DNA from: Chlamydiota bacterium
GTDB lineage: Bacteria; Chlamydiota; Chlamydiia; Chlamydiales; JAAZZY01
Assembly (NCBI GenBank): GCA_022601335.1
Contig: JAJACV010000034.1
Location: 1 to 33,160 of the forward strand
Length of the DNA stretch: 33,160 bases
Direction: 5' to 3'
This document shows positions 7,376-16,334 of this stretch, one piece after another. The stretch's first letter is position 1, and each line of letters starts with the position of its first letter. The translations under genes were made by a program, and so were the position numbers. Under the pieces are notes generated by a model, which ran no database searches, was not told the origin of the DNA, and saw only the letters and a list, made by a program, of their open reading frames with translations.

Positions 7376-8635
7376 TTATTTGTTAAAGGGTACCGCTACG
7401 ATAGAAATTCCTAAAATCGCACTTGCAACACCTACGATTCCTCCAATAATTCTACGAAGATCTGTTTTTTTAGCGTTCTCATAATTAGATTTTGCATAGA
7501 GGACACCAGCCGCAGTTATGGATACGCCTAAAGGAACTAATAAAGAATAGCCCAAATCTTCTGTGGTCGGTAGATTTAAAGGTCTTGAAGAACCTCCTAT
7601 ACTATGTGAAACAATGGATTCTTCGTGCTTTCCAGAAGGATCTGATATTTTAGCAGATGATTCGAAGAGGCCGTCGAGCCAGTGTGTCATTGAAAGCATG
7701 CTATTTTTACTGAATGCTTGGTACCAATTTTTTATATGCTGAGGGCTACCAAAAAGAGTTGTTTTAGAGGAGCCAATTTCACGAGTAATGCTAATTTTAT
7801 CGGCAAGGTGGTTCTTTAACAGGTTCTTTAATTGGTGTATACAGGTAGATTTTAAAGAAGATGACGAGGTCGATTCAAGAGAACAGCCCGATTCTAAATC
7901 ATAAGATCCTGGTATGTTTTCAGTGGCCTGATTAGGATGGAAGAGGCCTTCGACCAGAGGGTTTGAAGTCGATAATTTTGCTTTAAAAAAGGCGTGAAAA
8001 TTTCCACCTAATTCTGAAGATTGCATGGCAGTAAAGCCAAGTTGCTTTCTTATATTTGAAAAATTTATATTTCCAATATCTCGAGAAGCCGATCTTGTAT
8101 CAATAACTCCCGTTCTAAGCCAGTTTACTATGGAGTAAAGCTGTGTTTGTTGGATAGGTTTTAAAGAACGATCAGAGTTAATAATGATTTTATGAAGGCT
8201 GTGAGAAGTTGTAGTGATACCGTCATCTAGTACAAGGTTACATGAATGAAGAGGCACTTTTTCTGATAATGCATTAAGGGGGGAGCTGCCCGTTGAAGAG
8301 TCTGTACATTTGATTTCGACTCGCCTTAAAGCATTAAAAAAACAATCACCTGTTTTTTTATCAAGGTTCTGAGCTGTACAAGAAATATGGTTATTTATTG
8401 CATTAACATGATAGCTTCCCTCTTCCCAAGCTCGACTCCATGTAAGTGTTTTTTCAGCAGAAGTTCCTGCAAGCCAGTTTGGGAAATAAGACCAAAAGCC
8501 TGAGTCTGACTCTTCAATTTCTCTGTAAAAATCGTAGGTTCCTTTTATACCCAGTTTTTCATCTATATTGGAGGTGTTAAGTCCAGTGGCATAAGTATTT
8601 GGATTAAGAGAATTTAGAGTGGATTGAGTCGTCAT
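7376..8635 (-). CDS. Unrecognised 419-residue protein with C-terminal membrane hairpin
   Basis: I do not recognise the family. The first 360 residues are soluble, rich in Ser/Thr/Asn, with no N-terminal signal peptide. Two hydrophobic segments (about 363-382 and 396-416) separated by a short basic linker form a membrane hairpin at the extreme C-terminus. Such bilobed hydrophobic regions are typical of chlamydial inclusion-membrane proteins, although those usually carry it nearer the N-terminus. KTGDCFFNALRR (residues 94-105) resembles the Cys-box of OTU-type cysteine proteases (D-x2-C-L/F-F-x-A-L), and His214 (GNFHAF) lies at a plausible distance. This similarity is weak and unverified. The start ATG 8635 has an excellent AAAGGGG site 5 nt upstream. 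A secreted effector is one possibility, inferred only from this layout. Confidence 0.8.
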   Translation of the reverse strand: MTTQSTLNSLNPNTYATGLNTSNIDEKLGIKGTYDFYREIEESDSGFWSYFPNWLAGTSAEKTLTWSRAWEEGSYHVNAINNHISCTAQNLDKKTGDCFFNALRRVEIKCTDSSTGSSPLNALSEKVPLHSCNLVLDDGITTTSHSLHKIIINSDRSLKPIQQTQLYSIVNWLRTGVIDTRSASRDIGNINFSNIRKQLGFTAMQSSELGGNFHAFFKAKLSTSNPLVEGLFHPNQATENIPGSYDLESGCSLESTSSSSLKSTCIHQLKNLLKNHLADKISITREIGSSKTTLFGSPQHIKNWYQAFSKNSMLSMTHWLDGLFESSAKISDPSGKHEESIVSHSIGGSSRPLNLPTTEDLGYSLLVPLGVSITAAGVLYAKSNYENAKKTDLRRIIGGIVGVASAILGISIVAVPFNK

Positions 8636-9026
8636 AAAAACCCCTTTAGTATGATTTTTGTAATGAATTGTAGTAGATTACAGATTAAATATTAAGATAT
8701 ATTAAAGAAAAATAAGGGAAAGTTTTACAAAATGCAATAAAAATCGCTTCTTTTAGGTGAGAGGTGTAAAGCTCAATATATATTTTTAAAATAATTTAAC
8801 TACGTGAGTGTTTTAACACTTTTAAAATGTTATATATGCACTTTTTACATGTAAGGAAATTGTTTTAAAAATGAAAATCAAGGTGTATCCATTTATCAAC
8901 TTAAATTTAACTTGAAAATTGCAAATAAAAAAAAATTATTTGTTAGATTAATCTATTATCAATTGTCATAGACGAAAAGGTGGAAATTAATTAAAATCGC
9001 TCTCTTTTTTAAAAGTAATTTTTTAT
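8636..9026. promoter_or_regulatory. 391-bp divergent intergenic region upstream of ileS
   Basis: This very AT-rich stretch lies between the divergent 419-residue gene and ileS and should hold both promoters. One perfect dyad, AGTGTT/AACACT (8807-8812 and 8815-8820), is visible. I see no T-box leader elements (no specifier stem or T-box sequence) and no ORF of note. I could not choose a convincing promoter. Confidence 0.5.
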
Positions 9027-12000
9027 ATGTTTGAGTCGCTTGAAAATAAATCCCTAGTAGAACTTGAAGAAAATATTTTAAACTTCTGGAATGAAGAAGA
9101 AATTTTTCGGAAATCTTTAGACAAAAGAAAAAAGAATCCTATTTTTTCATTCTTCGATGGTCCTCCTTTTGCAACTGGATTACCTCACTATGGCCACCTC
9201 TTAGCTAGTACCATAAAAGATACCGTTGCTAGATACAAAACCATGCAAGGGTATTACGTTCCTCGTCGTTTTGGGTGGGATTGCCATGGTCTTCCTGTAG
9301 AAAATGAAATTGAAAAAATGCACGATTTGCAGGGCGCTCATTCAATTCAAGAATTTGGTGTTGAGCGTTTTAATGAAGAGTGTAGAAAAATTGTTTTTCG
9401 TTTTTCAGATGAATGGAAGAAAACGATTAACCGTTTAGGTAGATGGGTTGATTTTGAGCAAACCTATCACACGATGGATCTAAATTACATGGAGTCTGTT
9501 TGGTGGGTTTTTTCTCAACTCTACAAAAAAGGTTTGGTTTACAAAGGTTTTAAAGTCATGCCTTTTTCTGCCAAGCTAGGAACACCTTTATCAAATTTTG
9601 AAGCTAACTTAAATTACAAAGAAGTTGATGATCCCTCTATTGTGGTGCGTTTTCCATTAAAAGAGGATTCATCTACACATTTACTTGTTTGGACTACGAC
9701 GCCATGGACTTTGGTCTCTAATTTAGCTGTTGCTGTGGGTAAGGATGTTGAGTACGTAAAAGTGAAGCAGCGCGACACGGAAAATATGTTTATTTGCGCA
9801 AAAAAAAGAGTTCAGCAGTACTTTAAAGAAGATGAATACGACCTTATTGATGAAGTAAGATCGATAGACTTAGAAGGGTTGGAATATGTTCCGCCTTTCA
9901 ACTATTTTGAAGATCAAAACGCCTTCAGAGTCTTAATTGGGGATCATGTCTCAGATGGGGACGGAACAGGAATTGTCCATACAGCTCCAGGTTTTGGTGA
10001 AGAGGATTTCTTTGTCTGTCAAAAAGCGCAGATTACTCCTGTATGTCCTGTAGATCAAAATGGTTGCTTTACAGAAGAAATCCCTGAGTATAAAGGCCAG
10101 TTTGTTCAAGAGGCCAATAAAGACATTATTAAACGCTTGAAGGAAGACAAAAAGTTATTTCATAGAGCTACCATTCGCCACCGGTATCCTTTTTGCTGGA
10201 GAACAGACACTCCTTTAATTTATCGATTGACTAGCTCGTGGTTTGTTGCTGTTGAGAAAATAAAAGATCAAATTATTCAGGCGAATAAAAAAATATATTG
10301 GATGCCAGATCATATTAAGAAGGGGCGTTTTGGAAAATGGCTTGAAGGGGCTAGAGATTGGGCTATCAGTCGAAGTCGTTATTGGGGAACGCCAATTCCA
10401 ATTTGGGAAGCAAGTGATGGAAGTCGCAAAGTGGTGGGAAGCGTCAAAGAATTAGAAGAATTTACAAAACATAAAGCATCCGATCTTCACCGCCATTTTA
10501 TTGATGGTCTTGAGTTTAAAGATTCGGATGGGAAACTCTATAAGAGAGTTGATGAGGTTTTTGATTGCTGGTTTGAGTCGGGATCCATGCCCTACGCTCA
10601 AAATCACTATCCTTTTGAAAATAAAGATTTGTTCAATAAAACTTTCCCAGCTGACTTTATTGCAGAAGGCTTAGATCAAACAAGAGGTTGGTTTTATACA
10701 CTGACTGTTTTGTCCGCAGCTCTTTTTAACGAAAATCCCTTCCGAAACGTTATTGTGAATGGAATCATATTGGCTGAAAATGGGCAGAAGATGTCCAAAA
10801 GACTTAAAAATTATCCTGAACCTACTCAAGTGATACATAAATTTGGATCAGATGCGCTTCGACTTTATCTGATCAACAGCCCCGTAGTGCGCGCTGAGGA
10901 TATGAAGTTTCATGAAAAAGGAGTGGAGCAGATATTGAGGCAAACGCTGCTTCCTCTTTGGAATGCACATAACTTTTTCGTTTCATATGTACGTATTTAT
11001 GCGTGGAACCCTCAGACAGATTTTGCCAAGCCTGAAAAACTTCTCGATCGGTGGATTATTTCATTACTTAATAAACTGGTAAATGAAATAGAGATGGGTA
11101 TGGATCAATACGATCTTAATGCAGCTATTACTCCATTAATTTCTTTTATTGACCAGTTAACTAACTGGTATATAAGACGGTCTCGACGACGATTTTGGAA
11201 TAGTGAAAAGTGTAAAGATCGTGACCAAGCATTTTCAACGCTTTATACTGTTTTAGTGGAATTTTGTAAGCTTGCGGCTCCTTTTGTACCTTTTTTGAGC
11301 GACACTATTTATCGCAACTTAACCTCTTCTACAAAAGAACCTACCTCAGTTCACATGTGCGATTCTCCTTTATTCAGAAAAGACTGGAGGAATTTGGCTT
11401 TAGAGAAAGAAATGGCAGCTCTTCAAGATACAGTTAGTTTAGGGCATGCTCTTAGGAAAGAACATAAACTAAAAGTGCGTCAGCCGCTCTCCGCACTGCA
11501 TATTGCCGTAGGAGAGTCTTCTGTTGAAGTGTTTCTAAAACATCAGGTCCATCTGATTAAAGATGAATTGAATGTGAAAAAAGTTGTTTTTCATGAAGAT
11601 GAAAGAGATCTAGTAACTTATAAACTCATTCCGAACTTTAGAGTCTTGGGTAAAAAAGTCGGTGCTTTAATGAAACAAGTACAAGGAAAAATAGCTGAAA
11701 TTGAAGGGAATGAGTTGCAAAAATTTCTCGAAGAAGAGGCCCTCTCTATTTCAATAGAAGGCCAAGAGGTAAGTCTTTCTATGGAAGATGTTCAAATCAA
11801 ACGCGAAGTTAAAGAGGGAAGGGTTGCCTCTAATCTGGGAAATATCACTTTAGCCTTAGTGACAGAGCTTACTCCTGAACTTTTGCAAGAGGGGAATGCT
11901 CGTGAAATTGTTAATAAAATTCAAACAATGAGACGAGAAGCTCAGTTTGAAAAAACGGACCGTATACAAGTCTCTCTTGAGGTAACAGAGAATATTAAAG

Positions 12001-12146
12001 AAAGCTTTGAAGCTTTTAGAGACTACATCGAGAATGAAGTCTTAGCCACAAATGTAACTTTTTTAAAAAAAGTAGACGGGGTTCAATGGGATATCAATGG
12101 TGAGCTAATCTCAATTTCAATTGAAAAAGATCCTATTAGTGAGTGA
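9027..12146 (+). CDS. ileS: Isoleucyl-tRNA synthetase, eukaryote-like type
   Basis: IleRS charges tRNA-Ile with isoleucine using ATP. The protein is full length at 1039 residues. The class I motifs are PHYGH (residues 53-57) and KMSKR (588-592). The CP1 editing domain shows VWTTTPWTLVSN and TAPGFGEEDF. The anticodon-binding helical domain includes NWYIRRSRRRFW, and a long C-terminal domain follows. FDGPPFATGLPHYGH and the general length fit the eukaryote-like IleRS (type 2), known from Chlamydiae and often less sensitive to mupirocin. The C-terminus lacks the zinc-binding cysteine cluster of the E. coli-type enzyme. ATG 9027 is preceded by only a weak purine stretch. A symmetrical hairpin after the stop ends the transcript. 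Confidence 0.98.
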   Translation: MFESLENKSLVELEENILNFWNEEEIFRKSLDKRKKNPIFSFFDGPPFATGLPHYGHLLASTIKDTVARYKTMQGYYVPRRFGWDCHGLPVENEIEKMHDLQGAHSIQEFGVERFNEECRKIVFRFSDEWKKTINRLGRWVDFEQTYHTMDLNYMESVWWVFSQLYKKGLVYKGFKVMPFSAKLGTPLSNFEANLNYKEVDDPSIVVRFPLKEDSSTHLLVWTTTPWTLVSNLAVAVGKDVEYVKVKQRDTENMFICAKKRVQQYFKEDEYDLIDEVRSIDLEGLEYVPPFNYFEDQNAFRVLIGDHVSDGDGTGIVHTAPGFGEEDFFVCQKAQITPVCPVDQNGCFTEEIPEYKGQFVQEANKDIIKRLKEDKKLFHRATIRHRYPFCWRTDTPLIYRLTSSWFVAVEKIKDQIIQANKKIYWMPDHIKKGRFGKWLEGARDWAISRSRYWGTPIPIWEASDGSRKVVGSVKELEEFTKHKASDLHRHFIDGLEFKDSDGKLYKRVDEVFDCWFESGSMPYAQNHYPFENKDLFNKTFPADFIAEGLDQTRGWFYTLTVLSAALFNENPFRNVIVNGIILAENGQKMSKRLKNYPEPTQVIHKFGSDALRLYLINSPVVRAEDMKFHEKGVEQILRQTLLPLWNAHNFFVSYVRIYAWNPQTDFAKPEKLLDRWIISLLNKLVNEIEMGMDQYDLNAAITPLISFIDQLTNWYIRRSRRRFWNSEKCKDRDQAFSTLYTVLVEFCKLAAPFVPFLSDTIYRNLTSSTKEPTSVHMCDSPLFRKDWRNLALEKEMAALQDTVSLGHALRKEHKLKVRQPLSALHIAVGESSVEVFLKHQVHLIKDELNVKKVVFHEDERDLVTYKLIPNFRVLGKKVGALMKQVQGKIAEIEGNELQKFLEEEALSISIEGQEVSLSMEDVQIKREVKEGRVASNLGNITLALVTELTPELLQEGNAREIVNKIQTMRREAQFEKTDRIQVSLEVTENIKESFEAFRDYIENEVLATNVTFLKKVDGVQWDINGELISISIEKDPISE

Positions 12147-12157
12147 AGCGACAAGGT

Positions 12158-12196
12158 CAATCCCCTATAAGTTGATATCTTTACTATAGGGGATTG
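12158..12196. terminator. Bidirectional terminator-like hairpin after ileS
   Basis: CAATCCCCTATA (12158-12169) and TATAGGGGATTG (12185-12196) form a perfect 12-bp stem with a 15-nt loop. It lies between the convergent stops of ileS and the 95-residue gene. There is no long T tract on either side, so termination may be shared or factor-assisted, but the placement is what a bidirectional terminator would need. Confidence 0.7.
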
Positions 12197-12203
12197 CTGT
12201 ATT

Positions 12204-12491
12204 CTATCGACCTAACCATGTTCCTACTATTAGTAGAATCATAGAAAGCAGACTTGCAAAGTAAATGTTTTCTTTGTTCACAGCAAGCCTGAACCATTTA
12301 GAAGATCTGCTCTTCTTATGTTCACTAAGCCATAGGTAGAAGAAAATGGTCCCTAAAAGAACAAATGCAACCGTATAGAAAATTTGAAGCGTGCTAAATC
12401 TAGAAAGTAGCAAGTCAAAGTCACTATAGAGTGTTTTTTGCTTGAACCAATAGCCTGGACTAGTGGCCAATACGTTAGAAAATATATTCAT
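12204..12491 (-). CDS. Small membrane protein, two predicted helices
   Basis: This 95-residue protein is not from a family I recognise. Residues about 35-55 (TLQIFYTVAFVLLGTIFFYL) and 76-93 are hydrophobic membrane segments, separated by a basic loop (EHKKSRSSKWFR) that should face the cytoplasm. The N-terminal 30 residues are soluble. A good ribosome site (AGGGA, 8 nt before the ATG at 12491) supports it being a real gene. It lies downstream of lepB on the same strand, after a 149-bp gap, and converges on ileS. A role in the membrane near the secretion machinery is only guilt by location. Confidence 0.75.
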   Translation of the reverse strand: MNIFSNVLATSPGYWFKQKTLYSDFDLLLSRFSTLQIFYTVAFVLLGTIFFYLWLSEHKKSRSSKWFRLAVNKENIYFASLLSMILLIVGTWLGR

Positions 12492-12640
12492 GTTTAAATC
12501 CCTGGATTTTTGTCTCTACAAGTTGAGCCATAGCAAAACAGGAATATATTGTAAAAATTTTTTTAAAAATAAGTAATTTTAATTAGAAATCATTTTAAGA
12601 ATTTGAAATAATCTTCTAAAATTCAATTAGTTAAATTACT

Positions 12641-14506
12641 TCAGAGTTTTCTTTTTTTTTGTCTTCTATTCAACTTTATCGAGAGAGTAATTAGGGAAAT
12701 TCCCAAAAAACTAATCAAGAGCGTTGGTATATTAAACAAAGTGAGATGATTTTGTAATATAGGACCTATGCGTTTTGATAAGGGCCAAAAGGTGAAGGCG
12801 GGGGAGCCTTGAATATTTTTTTCAGGAATAAAACCCCAAGACCTGCAGTCTCTACTATTGGCATGGTTGTCTCCAAGGAATAAATATTCACCCTGAGGTA
12901 TGGATAGGCCGTAGTTTAAAACTATCTCCTTATTTATTTGTCCATTGGGTAAAAGAGGAGCTCCTTGATCTAAAAAACCATGTGTTTTCGATTTTTCATG
13001 GTTTAAAAAAGCAGCTAAAGTTGGATTCTCTGCTTCAAGAACAGGTTGACCCATTAGATAAAAATCGCCATCTCTAAAGTAAGCGTATCTAGAAGGTATA
13101 AAGTCAGGATATTTAGAAGACGGCTCATATAGGGTATACATTTGCATTCCTAGATTAAAGAGCTTTTGTATCATTTCTGGACTTTTAGAGTTTATAGGGT
13201 GGTCTTTATCAAGAGGTACCTGAACTCCAGATGATTGAACTTTATAGCCAATACCCTTTATAAATTCGTAGGTTCCATCTGGAACTCCTTCAAAACGAGG
13301 GCTGTAATCGTTGGGTTCAAATTTCTTTTCTATCGCGTAGTTTCCTGCAAAACCGTCTTTAACGACGAACCTTGAGGTAGATAAAGCCCCTTTAATGTTT
13401 ATCAGACTTTTCTCATCAAGAGGCAGAAATGATTTTTCTAAAGTTAACTTAGGTCTTAAGCGTCCTTGTATGTCCATGCCAAGATGTGGCTTTGGAAAGT
13501 TTAACTGAGGGGAGTGTTGAAGTTCTAGAATATAAGGAGTATTGATTTCTCTATCTAGAGTGCCCAGCTTAAGAGCCTCTTCTTTTGAAAGAAGACGGGT
13601 CATTGCATAGTTGCGAATACCCCATAAGTTTTGGTAGGCTAGGTTTGGAGATTCATCTACCCATTGAGAGCCATTATAAAATTTTCCTTGAAACGAGCCT
13701 AATGAGTTAAGAGAGAGTCTACCCACAAGCTGGTTCATTTGATAGAGGTAAACAGGGGAGTGTATTTGTCCTCTTTCAGAAATAGGATCTGTTACTATTT
13801 TTCCTTCAAAAGTATTGAAAGGAATATGCTCTAAAGGCTCAAAGGTCTCACTTGATAAAAATTCAGTAATATCGTTGCCGTTTTTATCAATTCCATAAAT
13901 TTTCCCGCCATAAAAATAGAGAGTATCTCCAGGTTTTCCAATAAGACGCTTCACAAATTGTTTTTGAGCTGGAAAAATATATAAGTAGCGACTTGTATTT
14001 TCATGTTTGGGCAATTTGTCATTCTGGAGAATAACTAAATTACCTCTTTTTAACTGATTGGGGTTAAAAAATAGATGTCCTTTCTTAAAAGGTACGTTAA
14101 TCCCAAAGTTGGTTTTGGTAGCAATGAGGCGGTCTTTTTCCATAAGAGTAGGGCGCATAGAGCCTGATGGAATTTGATAATTTTGAAACCAAAGCTGGTT
14201 CACCACAGAAACAATCAGTAAAATAGCTCCTGTGCCGAGCACCCACTCATTAAAATAATCCTTAAAGGAACTTTTCAAATGAAGCTTTGAATCTTGAATA
14301 GCTTTTATGCTTAGCTCGTTAGCTAATGAAATGTTTTTTGTTTCAATAGCAGAATTAAGATCTAATAATTGGTTTTTAAGAGAGTCATAAGTTGAGGTGG
14401 CAAGAGAGTGTCTTTTTTGATGAAGCTTTTCTTTGAGACGGTGAAAAACCTTTTTAGCTCTTTTCAATGCGAAAAGAGTACTTATATATTGTTTACTTAA
14501 CTGCAT
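12641..14506 (-). CDS. lepB: Signal peptidase I with large chlamydial-type insertion
   Basis: LepB cleaves signal peptides from exported proteins at the outer face of the inner membrane. The catalytic serine box QIPSGSMRPTL puts Ser116 as nucleophile. VKRLIGKPGD contains the general-base Lys186, and GDNHANSRDCRSWG near residue 555 is box E. An N-terminal basic, probably coiled-coil segment (1-85) precedes one membrane helix (about 90-107), and a second hydrophobic segment lies near the C-terminus (about 590-610). At 621 residues it is about twice the usual length: roughly 350 residues separate boxes D and E, as in chlamydial LepB. The ATG at 14506 lies inside the end of the upstream gene (14-nt overlap) with only a weak ribosome site, so translation is probably coupled. 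Confidence 0.96.
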   Translation of the reverse strand: MQLSKQYISTLFALKRAKKVFHRLKEKLHQKRHSLATSTYDSLKNQLLDLNSAIETKNISLANELSIKAIQDSKLHLKSSFKDYFNEWVLGTGAILLIVSVVNQLWFQNYQIPSGSMRPTLMEKDRLIATKTNFGINVPFKKGHLFFNPNQLKRGNLVILQNDKLPKHENTSRYLYIFPAQKQFVKRLIGKPGDTLYFYGGKIYGIDKNGNDITEFLSSETFEPLEHIPFNTFEGKIVTDPISERGQIHSPVYLYQMNQLVGRLSLNSLGSFQGKFYNGSQWVDESPNLAYQNLWGIRNYAMTRLLSKEEALKLGTLDREINTPYILELQHSPQLNFPKPHLGMDIQGRLRPKLTLEKSFLPLDEKSLINIKGALSTSRFVVKDGFAGNYAIEKKFEPNDYSPRFEGVPDGTYEFIKGIGYKVQSSGVQVPLDKDHPINSKSPEMIQKLFNLGMQMYTLYEPSSKYPDFIPSRYAYFRDGDFYLMGQPVLEAENPTLAAFLNHEKSKTHGFLDQGAPLLPNGQINKEIVLNYGLSIPQGEYLFLGDNHANSRDCRSWGFIPEKNIQGSPAFTFWPLSKRIGPILQNHLTLFNIPTLLISFLGISLITLSIKLNRRQKKRKL

Positions 14507-15554
14507 ATTTCTTGATTATTTTTAAGGGTTTGGGAGTTTCAATGCTCAAATGAATGTAGCCTTCAGGCTCAAAAATGAAAGTATAAAGTTTATCCAGTTG
14601 GAACTTATTGTTCAAAGTTTCATTAGAAATAGTTAACCTAAGCTCCCTAGAGCCTTTTTGGACTTCTGCTTTAAAAGGAACTAATAAAGAGGAGGGAGAT
14701 TCTAAATCACGTGCATAAACTTTATATTCAGTAAAAGTAGGGTGTGATCTTAAGTGGAACTGCAGGTGGCCCTCTTTAGTAAAATGGCAAGCTGATAAAG
14801 AGGGAGGAGGGACTGGAAATTGTTTGTAAGGGGAGGTAAGTTCTTGCCCTGAATCAATAATCCTCAATTTGAGGCGACCTATTTTATCAGACACTTGCAT
14901 CCAAACCGGAAAGAAGTCAGGAATGTTAGGGTCACCCTCAGCTAAAAAGATATTTATTTTCTTTCCTGAAAGGTCTGTTCCATCGTTTGGCCAGTATGCA
15001 CTGTACGCCTTAGAAGATAGATTGGGCACTTTTTTACCTTCAAAAAAGACAGGAGGTTGCCAAATAGGCCTCTCCTCAATCATTTCTGATGGGGGAGGAG
15101 GACCTACTTTTTTTCTTTTTTCGTCGGGAACAAGAGAAAATTTCAGGTCGAAAAGAGTGGGGAATATTTGCTCTTGGGGAAAGACTTTTTTCCAGCACTT
15201 TTGAGCACAGGAAAAAATATCTTCTACAGAGCCTGTTTCCAAATTTAACTCATACATGACCCAAGCTGTATGGCCAGGAGCATCATTCTCAATCCACTTT
15301 TTCCAATCTCCTTTTATGGTAGATTTAATTTTTGCAGGGGCTGAAACTTCTTCAATAATCAAAGTCTTTGGGTGGGTTTCAAAAATATGTAGTAAAGATA
15401 AGCTTTTATGTTGCAAAACGACCACATAGTCTCCCTTTTGAGCTCGACTTAGGGGTGTTTTAAAAAAAAAGTTTTCTTCAGTAGAGGCTCGAAGTTCCCT
15501 CAAAGAGAAAGAAAGGAAGCAAAGAAAAATAAGGAAAAAGCTCTTTTTGATCAT
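14493..15554 (-). CDS. Exported protein of unknown function, coupled to lepB
   Basis: The protein has 353 residues. A clear signal peptide (KKSFFLIFLCFLSFSL, cleavage near RAS) is followed by a soluble, probably beta-rich region with no membrane helix, so it should be periplasmic or outer-membrane associated. A proline-rich stretch (VGPPPPSEM) lies near residue 155. I do not recognise a domain. Its 3' end overlaps the lepB start by 14 nt, so it is co-expressed with signal peptidase. In Chlamydia a conserved hypothetical gene also adjoins lepB as I recall, but I cannot confirm orthology here. The ATG at 15554 has no evident Shine-Dalgarno sequence. Confidence 0.85.
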   Translation of the reverse strand: MIKKSFFLIFLCFLSFSLRELRASTEENFFFKTPLSRAQKGDYVVVLQHKSLSLLHIFETHPKTLIIEEVSAPAKIKSTIKGDWKKWIENDAPGHTAWVMYELNLETGSVEDIFSCAQKCWKKVFPQEQIFPTLFDLKFSLVPDEKRKKVGPPPPSEMIEERPIWQPPVFFEGKKVPNLSSKAYSAYWPNDGTDLSGKKINIFLAEGDPNIPDFFPVWMQVSDKIGRLKLRIIDSGQELTSPYKQFPVPPPSLSACHFTKEGHLQFHLRSHPTFTEYKVYARDLESPSSLLVPFKAEVQKGSRELRLTISNETLNNKFQLDKLYTFIFEPEGYIHLSIETPKPLKIIKKYAVK

Positions 15555-15893
15555 GGGACTTAAATAGGTAAAATAATGAGCCTTATTGTATCAAATTTAG
15601 ATTTTTTTTTGAACTCAATAAGAGATTTGAAGTGAAATAAAAAATTGAATAGTGTTAAGGTTAAAAGAACAATTTTAATCTATCTAATCTTTTAATAGAG
15701 CAATAGATTTCAATAAATATGCACTCCTAGAGCATTTGTTTTCCCCAACGTTCTGTTTTAAGTTTAAATACTCGCTTTTGCTTTAAAAACAGAAGTTTTA
15801 ACTAAAATATTTCATAGAAAGAGCAAATACTTTATATTCCGGATGGAATTTCAAATAATTATATAGATGTTTTTTTAAGGATTGGATAGCAAC
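15555..15893. promoter_or_regulatory. 339-bp divergent intergenic region with a dyad
   Basis: This AT-rich stretch between the divergent lepB operon and the pncBA operon should hold promoters for both. TTCTGTTTT (15751-15759) and AAAACAGAA (15786-15794) form a perfect 9-bp inverted repeat with a 26-base spacer, followed by GTTTT. It could be an operator or leader hairpin of the rightward operon. I see no RNA gene or additional ORF. Confidence 0.45.
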
Positions 15894-16334
15894 ATGAAAT
15901 CAAGTCGGTCTTTTTTTCTACGAGCAGAAATGTTTCTCCTCGTATTCGTATTTATTTTTGCTTCCTGTACGTCAGGACAGGTTGTTGGAACGACTGCAAA
16001 AGCGCCAAATTCTGCCAATGATTCAAACTGGCAGTCTGAAATTAATGAGTTAAATGAAAAAATTACAATTCTAACAAGGTGGCAGCAGGGATATAGGATG
16101 ACTGCACAACAAGCTCAATTTCGAGCCGATAGGATTCAATTTCAAGAAGATAATATTGTCGATGCTAAACGTCTCTGGAAAGTCGCTGAAAATGCGAAAC
16201 AAAAAGCTGAAGATCTTCAAGTTATTATCGATGGGCTCGTTCAGCAGAGAAATGGTATTTTGACTCGACATAATCAACCTATCCCCAAAAACACTCGATT
16301 GGAGAATAAAAATTCTATTGAACAGCAGGAATAG
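15894..16334 (+). CDS. Small putative lipoprotein with coiled coil, paralogue A
   Basis: The protein has 146 residues. A basic, hydrophobic N-terminus ends in a lipobox-like FAS-C (Cys25), so lipid anchoring is likely though Phe at -3 is unusual. Residues about 47-122 are a Gln/Lys/Glu-rich helical hairpin with no obvious catalytic residues. RWQQGY and AENAKQKAEDLQV are shared with the next protein at the same spacing, so the two are tandem paralogues. I start at ATG 15894 (GGA 7 nt upstream) rather than the in-frame TTG at 15882, which abuts the AAGGA motif. First gene of a tight operon with paralogue B, pncB and pncA. The function is unknown; an envelope structural or binding role is an inference from shape. 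Confidence 0.8.
   Translation: MKSSRSFFLRAEMFLLVFVFIFASCTSGQVVGTTAKAPNSANDSNWQSEINELNEKITILTRWQQGYRMTAQQAQFRADRIQFQEDNIVDAKRLWKVAENAKQKAEDLQVIIDGLVQQRNGILTRHNQPIPKNTRLENKNSIEQQE

Noticed and set aside
7376-8635. Firm annotation as an OTU deubiquitinase
   Set aside because: Only the Cys box resembles the family; the His motif is weak and no search could be run, so it is kept as a finding only.
8636-9026. T-box riboswitch upstream of ileS
   Set aside because: No T-box sequence, specifier loop or terminator/antiterminator pair is visible.
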